DNA of 17,333 nt, from the NCBI GenBank assembly GCA_041748075.1, contig JBGTDX010000030.1, forward strand, positions 1-17,333, read 5' to 3'. The stretch comes from JBGSYJ01 sp041748075. GTDB lineage: Bacteria; Acidobacteriota; Thermoanaerobaculia; Gp7-AA8. The translations under genes were made by a program, and so were the position numbers. Within the stretch, counting starts at the first letter, position 1. Each line of letters begins with the position of its first letter. Shown piece after piece: positions 14,171-17,333 of this stretch. Under the pieces are notes generated by a model, which saw only the letters and a list, made by a program, of their open reading frames with translations, did no database searches and was not told where the DNA came from.

Positions 14171-14224
14171 ATGGCGTGTGCCCCTGAATCTCGCGAGATC
14201 ACCGGACGACCACCTCCACTGTAG
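14171..14224 (+). CDS. Small ORF after riboswitch pair R5-R6
   Basis: Seventeen codons, MACAPESREITGRPPPL. AGAGG (14156-14160), in the loop of the GCACA / TGTGC hairpin, is ten bases before the ATG. The ORF after R7-R8 is also 17 codons and shares MA..., ES, ITG and PPP; aligning the DNA needs only whole-codon gaps, so the frame is kept. This suggests translation, though the copies arose by duplication and may simply be young. A collagen-like gene starts 126 bases after its stop. No function is known; a leader peptide or an ORF that reports ligand state are options. Confidence 0.42.
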   Translation: MACAPESREITGRPPPL

Positions 14225-14244
14225 CCTCCACCTTTCTCTCACGA

Positions 14245-14267
14245 ATACCGGTCTAATTGACCGGTAT
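14245..14267 (+). promoter_or_regulatory. Perfect 9-bp hairpin in leader of collagen-like gene 2
   Basis: ATACCGGTC / GACCGGTAT with loop TAATT, between the small ORF and the gene. The next bases are CCGAAAA, not T, so it is not a standard terminator. It may act in RNA folding or as an operator-like palindrome. Confidence 0.5.
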
Positions 14268-14350
14268 CCGAAAACCCAGGACCGAGGAAAGGCCAGACAG
14301 GTGACCTCTGACCGGGCACTTTCTCCCTTCCTTACTAAAAGGACCCAGCC

Positions 14351-15712
14351 ATGAAACTTCGGAAGCGTCAGATTTCCCTTTTTGCTGCCTGTCTCATGAT
14401 CGTGAACTCCTTGGCAATCGCACAGGCCCCAATCGCGATCGATGAAAATGCAGCAACGTCGATCCCCGGCGTCCGCCTCAAAACAGATCTGCTCCTCGAG
14501 GGGACGGTCAATCCCGATGAATTCTCCGATCAGCAGGTGAAGTTCACCCGTCCACTTTTCCAGCAGGTGGATCCATGCCGCATGATCAGCACGAGAAACT
14601 CCGATCAGATCGTCGAGCCCTACGGTCCTCGTCCGGCGCTGGGGACAGGTGGTCCAGTCGCTCTTCACGAGGCGTTTTCTGCCGGAGAGTTCCGCACATT
14701 CCAGGTAACGGGATTGCTGCCCGACACAGGGCTCTCTACCTCCAGCAACCCCTGCTCGAACTTCGTTCCGGAGGAGGCCATCGGTCTGGCTCTGCGCATC
14801 AGCGTGCACAACCCGTCCAGTGATGGCCGCATCCTTCTGTTCCCCGGCATCCCGGGATTCTCTTTTCCGGAACCTCTCCGGCCAGCGCTTGCGTTCGGCG
14901 GCCGGCCCAATCAGGCAGCCTCCTTCCTGGAAGACGTCGCGACCCTGATCGGAAAAGGAAGCCTTGCCTTCCCCGGGAACAACGGCACTCTCAGCGTGAA
15001 GGCCGACTTCACTGGCAACAACCGTCTCGACGTGACAATCGACCTGCTTGGCTACTTCCTTCCGGATGAAGAAGGCGGAGGCGCCGCAGGCCCAGCGGGC
15101 GAGACCGGAGCGACAGGAGCAACCGGGGCCACGGGTGAGACCGGAGCGGCAGGAGCCACAGGCGATACAGGTGCAACCGGCGCGACTGGGCCAACCGGCG
15201 CAACTGGTAGCACAGGAGCAACAGGTGCCATGGGCGCGACTGGCGACACTGGTGCCACGGGTGCGACGGGCGACACTGGTGAAACAGGTGCAACCGGCGC
15301 GACCGGCGCGACCGGCGCAACAGGTGCGACCGGCGCGACTGGCGACACTGGTGCAACAGGTGCAACCGGTGCTACTGGTGAAGCAGGTGCAACGGGTGCA
15401 ACGGGCGCCACCGGCGCTACTGGCGCAACGGGCGCGACCGGAGATGACGGAGAGCCAGGCACATGCGCAGGTCAGTGCAACACCGGAATCTTAGCCGTCG
15501 GCAAGGCCCAGTGCTCAGAGAGCGGGTTCGTAAACGTGTCCGTACCAGGCATCATCGGCGGTCTTCACCATGTCTTTCTCACGTATGTCGGACTTGGAGC
15601 TAGCGGTGACTGGATCGAGCTTATCGCCGTAGACTACGGTGGTGGCAACCTGACCGTGCAGTGCGAGCCCAACCGGGGCTTCAATTACCTTGTCATTCAA
15701 CAGTTTCCGTAA
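14351..15712 (+). CDS. Exported collagen-like protein, Gly-Ala-Thr type
   Basis: A 453-residue exported protein. The signal peptide is about 1-26 (KLRKRQISLFAACLMIVNSLAIAQA). The beta domain at about 30-235 is strongly similar to the gene at 16251 and less so to the one at 8365 (IDENAATSIPGV, FQQVDPCRMISTR, TGLLPDTGLSTSSNPCSN, VTIDLLGYFLPD). Gly-X-Y triplets run from 244 to 370, about 42, nearly all GAT with GDT, GET and GPT; there is little Pro, so Thr, possibly glycosylated as in some bacterial collagens, may stabilise the helix (inference). An 80-residue C-terminal domain with Cys residues (CAGQC, KAQCSESG, VQCEPN) may act as a trimerising knob; it differs from the tail of the 8365 protein. 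SD AAAAGGA at 14337-14343. Controlled by aptamers R5-R6. Confidence 0.9.
   Translation: MKLRKRQISLFAACLMIVNSLAIAQAPIAIDENAATSIPGVRLKTDLLLEGTVNPDEFSDQQVKFTRPLFQQVDPCRMISTRNSDQIVEPYGPRPALGTGGPVALHEAFSAGEFRTFQVTGLLPDTGLSTSSNPCSNFVPEEAIGLALRISVHNPSSDGRILLFPGIPGFSFPEPLRPALAFGGRPNQAASFLEDVATLIGKGSLAFPGNNGTLSVKADFTGNNRLDVTIDLLGYFLPDEEGGGAAGPAGETGATGATGATGETGAAGATGDTGATGATGPTGATGSTGATGAMGATGDTGATGATGDTGETGATGATGATGATGATGATGDTGATGATGATGEAGATGATGATGATGATGATGDDGEPGTCAGQCNTGILAVGKAQCSESGFVNVSVPGIIGGLHHVFLTYVGLGASGDWIELIAVDYGGGNLTVQCEPNRGFNYLVIQQFP
15107..15439 (+). repeat. Nine-base repeats coding Gly-Ala-Thr
   Basis: Degenerate nine-base units (GGx GCx ACx) repeat about 37 times and encode GAT triplets with occasional GET, GDT, GPT, GST or GAM. 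Synonymous positions vary, so the array is not a fresh expansion. The complementary strand has an open frame of PVA repeats that is only a shadow. Confidence 0.85.
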
Positions 15713-15731
15713 CTGGCTACCATGGCGGCAC

Positions 15732-15770
15732 ACTCGAGCCGGACCGATGGGTCCGGCTCGAGTTGTCTCT
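15732..15770 (+). terminator. Terminator-like hairpin after collagen-like gene 2
   Basis: A perfect 14-bp stem ACTCGAGCCGGACC / GGTCCGGCTCGAGT with loop GATG starts 19 bases after the stop codon. The tail TGTCTCT is only moderately T-rich, but the stem is very stable. Confidence 0.72.
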
Positions 15771-15831
15771 GCTCCACAAGGCACCTCGCCAGCGAACGAC
15801 TGGCTTGAGAAACGGTCCTGAAAAATAATTC

Positions 15832-15866
15832 TTGCATTCCCGCAAAACACCTGTATTCTTGAAACA
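15832..15866 (+). promoter_or_regulatory. Promoter of collagen-like gene 3
   Basis: TTGCAT (15832-15837), a 16-base spacer and TATTCT (15854-15859, 4 of 6) predict a start near 15866, about 31 bases before R7. The context CTGTATTCT resembles CTGTACTTT of the promoter before R5. Confidence 0.5.
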
Positions 15867-15896
15867 GTAAATCGGACCAGCTCCGAAAACTCCCAA

Positions 15897-15975
15897 GCTT
15901 CGAAAAGGCAAAACCATCGCGAGATGGTGACGCAAAGTTAGGGATCTCCCAGAGACAGCCCGGCCGCCGAAAAGC
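15897..15975 (+). promoter_or_regulatory. c-di-GMP-I riboswitch aptamer R7
   Basis: AAAAGGCAAAACC, P2 CCATC / GATGG with GCGA loop, GACGCAAAGTT, GGGATCT, P3 TCTC / GAGA, ACAGCCCGGCCGCCG, P1 GCTT / AAGC. A near copy of R5. Confidence 0.94.
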
Positions 15976-15983
15976 ACAAGACA

Positions 15984-16068
15984 GCGATTTCGTAAGGGCA
16001 AAGCCACCGTGAGGTGGCGACGCAAAGCTGAGGGTCTCCTCCCCGGAGATAGCCTGGCCGCCAATCGC
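15984..16068 (+). promoter_or_regulatory. c-di-GMP-I riboswitch aptamer R8
   Basis: AAGGGCAAAGCC, P2 CCACC / GGTGG with GTGA loop, GACGCAAAGC, GGGTCT, P3 TCTCC / GGAGA, ATAGCCTGGCCGCC; P1 pairs GCGATT (15984-15989) with AATCGC (16063-16068) perfectly. The last two P1 bases also start the hairpin GCACAA / TTGTGC (16067-16082), loop AGGA. A near copy of R6 with compensating P1 and P2 changes. Confidence 0.95.
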
Positions 16069-16085
16069 ACAAAGGATTGTGCAAT

Positions 16086-16139
16086 ATGGCGCGCCCTGAC
16101 GAATCTGCCTTTCCGATTACCGGCCTTCCTCCTCCGTAG
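16086..16139 (+). CDS. Small ORF after riboswitch pair R7-R8
   Basis: Seventeen codons, MARPDESAFPITGLPPP. AAGGA lies in the four-base loop of a 6-bp hairpin (16067-16082), nine bases before the ATG. It is related to the ORF at 14171, with whole-codon gaps. The collagen-like gene begins 111 bases after its stop. Translation is plausible but untested; the product has no recognisable domain. Confidence 0.42.
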   Translation: MARPDESAFPITGLPPP

Positions 16140-16194
16140 GAAAAGCCACTTTCCCATCCATAGCTCCTCCCAGCGGCTGCTTCAGGCCTCAAAC

Positions 16195-16209
16195 CTCGAA
16201 TGTATCGAG
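16195..16209 (+). promoter_or_regulatory. Small hairpin in leader of collagen-like gene 3
   Basis: CTCGA / TCGAG with loop ATGTA, 42 bases before the start codon. No T run follows. Its position is like the hairpins at 8254 and 14245, but the sequence is unrelated. Confidence 0.3.
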
Positions 16210-16250
16210 CCGGTTGATGTCTGTCCGTTTAAAAGATAAAGGAAAAACCC

Positions 16251-17333
16251 ATGAGAAACTCCCGACGTCAAATTTCACTCCTTGCAGTACTGCTGATGTT
16301 CGTGAACACGTTCGCGCTGGCGCAGTCGCCCATCGCGATAGACGAAAATTCGGCGGCCTCCATTCCGGGTGTGCGGGTCAAGACCTCCCTCCTGCTCGAT
16401 GGAACCGTTTCACCCGAAACATTTTCGAGCCCCGGCGTCAGCGCCCCGCTGCCCGAGGGCTATGAGCGTCCTCTTTACCAGCAGGTTGACCCCTGCAGAA
16501 TGATCAGCACGCGCACAGCCGATCAGATCGTCGAGCCCTACGGACCGAAACCCTCGGTCGGCAACGGTGGTCCGGTCGCGCAGCACCAGGCATTTTCGGC
16601 GAACGAGTTCCGCAGCTACTCGGTAACCGGACTGCTGCCCGACACAGGGCTGTCGACGTCCTCGAACCCCTGCTCGAACTCGGTTCCTGCCGAAGCAATC
16701 GGACTGGCCGTTCGCGTCAGCGTTCATAATCCATCGACCGACGGGCGCATCCTTCTCTTCCCGGGTAACCCCGGACCAGCATTCCCCGAGCCCAGCCGTC
16801 CGGCGCTGAGCTTCGGCGGCCGGCCGAATCAGGCGGCCTCCTTCCAGGAAGATATTGCAACGCTGATCGGAAAAGGCAGCCTCCTCCTGCCCGATAACGG
16901 CACGCTGAGCATCAAAGCGAGCTTCTCCGGCAACCAGAGACTCGACATCACAGTCGATCTCCTCGGCTACTTCCTGGCCGATGAAACGGAAGGGCTTCAG
17001 GGCCCCGCCGGCGCAGACGGACAGGACGGAACCGGAATCTCGAGCGTGCTTGCCACGACCGGCATGCCGGGTTCCGACGCGATTGCGAGTTTCGACGCGA
17101 GTACGGAAACACTACAGCTGACGATTCCCAGAGGCGACCAGGGTCTTCAGGGCGAAGCCGGCCCCACGGGATCTCAGGGCATCCAGGGTGAAACCGGCGC
17201 ACAGGGCGAGCAGGGCATCCAGGGTGAAACTGGCGCACAGGGCGAGCAGGGCATCCAGGGTGAGACCGGCGCACGGGGCGAGCAGGGCATCCAGGGTGAG
17301 ACCGGCGCACAGGGCGAGCAGGGCATCCAGGGT
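16251..17333 (+). CDS. Exported collagen-like protein, 3' end outside window (partial)
   Basis: An open frame of 361 codons without a stop, so it continues past the window. The signal peptide is about 1-25 (RRQISLLAVLLMFVNTFALAQ). The beta domain at about 28-245 matches the 14351 protein closely (IDENSAASIPGVRVKT, YQQVDPCRMISTR, DTGLSTSSNPCSN, ITVDLLGYFLADE). A GLQGPAGADGQDG segment and a short linker domain (GISSVLATTGMPGSDAIASF..LTIPRGDQG) like that of the 8365 protein follow, and then Gly-X-Y triplets of a regular 12-residue unit, GIQGETGAQGEQ, to the window edge. It thus combines the front of the second paralogue with the linker style of the first. SD AAAGGA at 16238-16243, seven bases from the ATG. 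Controlled by aptamers R7-R8. Confidence 0.92.
   Translation, partial: MRNSRRQISLLAVLLMFVNTFALAQSPIAIDENSAASIPGVRVKTSLLLDGTVSPETFSSPGVSAPLPEGYERPLYQQVDPCRMISTRTADQIVEPYGPKPSVGNGGPVAQHQAFSANEFRSYSVTGLLPDTGLSTSSNPCSNSVPAEAIGLAVRVSVHNPSTDGRILLFPGNPGPAFPEPSRPALSFGGRPNQAASFQEDIATLIGKGSLLLPDNGTLSIKASFSGNQRLDITVDLLGYFLADETEGLQGPAGADGQDGTGISSVLATTGMPGSDAIASFDASTETLQLTIPRGDQGLQGEAGPTGSQGIQGETGAQGEQGIQGETGAQGEQGIQGETGARGEQGIQGETGAQGEQGIQG
17178..17333 (+). repeat. 36-base tandem repeats at window end
   Basis: Units starting at 17178, 17214, 17250, 17286 and 17322 (cut by the window) differ at only a few positions and encode GIQGETGAQGEQ. The high identity suggests recent expansion; the full copy number is not visible. 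Confidence 0.92.

Noticed and set aside
15052..15462. Minus-strand frame coding PVA repeats
   Set aside because: It is the complement of the Gly-Ala-Thr codons and has no start context; it comes only from the nine-base repeat.
8365..15712. Cell-wall or outer-membrane sorting signals on the complete exported proteins
   Set aside because: None of the three complete proteins ends in LPxTG, PEP-CTERM or a type IX sorting domain that I can recognise, so the mode of anchoring stays open.
7986..16068. c-AMP-GMP instead of c-di-GMP as ligand
   Set aside because: In that variant the base before the CAAA/CTAAA segment is A; all eight copies here have G. Binding tests would decide.
17178..17333. CRISPR-like or satellite repeat
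   Set aside because: The units are contiguous without spacers and stay in frame as Gly-X-Y codons.

Overview
The window looks like chromosome of a GC-rich Gram-negative bacterium, most likely an Acidobacteriota member (inference from several traits together): a mutS2 gene inside the rpsU-dnaG-rpoD operon, secreted proteins with a Cys-Arg...Thr-Arg...Gly-Tyr-Phe beta domain and WRT..LFN repeats, and many GEMM-type riboswitches. Every gene I accept lies on the + strand. There is no tRNA, rRNA, insertion sequence or CRISPR array.

Left third (1-6360), housekeeping: the end of rpsU, an intrinsic terminator, mutS2, dnaG (a TTG start with a good Shine-Dalgarno sequence) and rpoD, closed by a strong terminator. 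This is the macromolecular-synthesis operon with mutS2 added.

Middle (6361-8000), amino-acid metabolism and RNA: phhA (phenylalanine 4-hydroxylase, which makes tyrosine) is preceded by a promoter, a 22-codon leader ORF with three consecutive Tyr codons, and mutually exclusive hairpins ending in a terminator. This reads as a tyrosine-sensing transcription attenuator. It is followed by a second promoter with a tiny leaderless ORF, and by a stretch that folds into a long rod and ends in a terminator, a candidate structured RNA.

Right half (7986-17333), a c-di-GMP-controlled secretion island: three paralogous exported collagen-like proteins (8365, 14351, and 16251, which runs off the window) and one exported zinc metalloprotease with a PKD domain (10983). 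Each gene has two c-di-GMP-I (GEMM-I) aptamers upstream, eight in all. The pairs are adjacent before the collagen-like genes and about 370 bases apart before the protease. The protease leader has a 12-bp hairpin that buries the Shine-Dalgarno sequence and can be opened by pairing with the 3' flank of the aptamer, which predicts repression by c-di-GMP. The collagen-like leaders instead show a small hairpin with a Shine-Dalgarno sequence in its loop, followed by an ORF of 17-25 codons. The picture is a sessile/motile switch in which one second messenger sets the balance between surface fibres and a protease that might process or shed them. This resembles in logic the c-di-GMP-controlled adhesin/protease pair of Clostridioides difficile, but is built from unrelated proteins.
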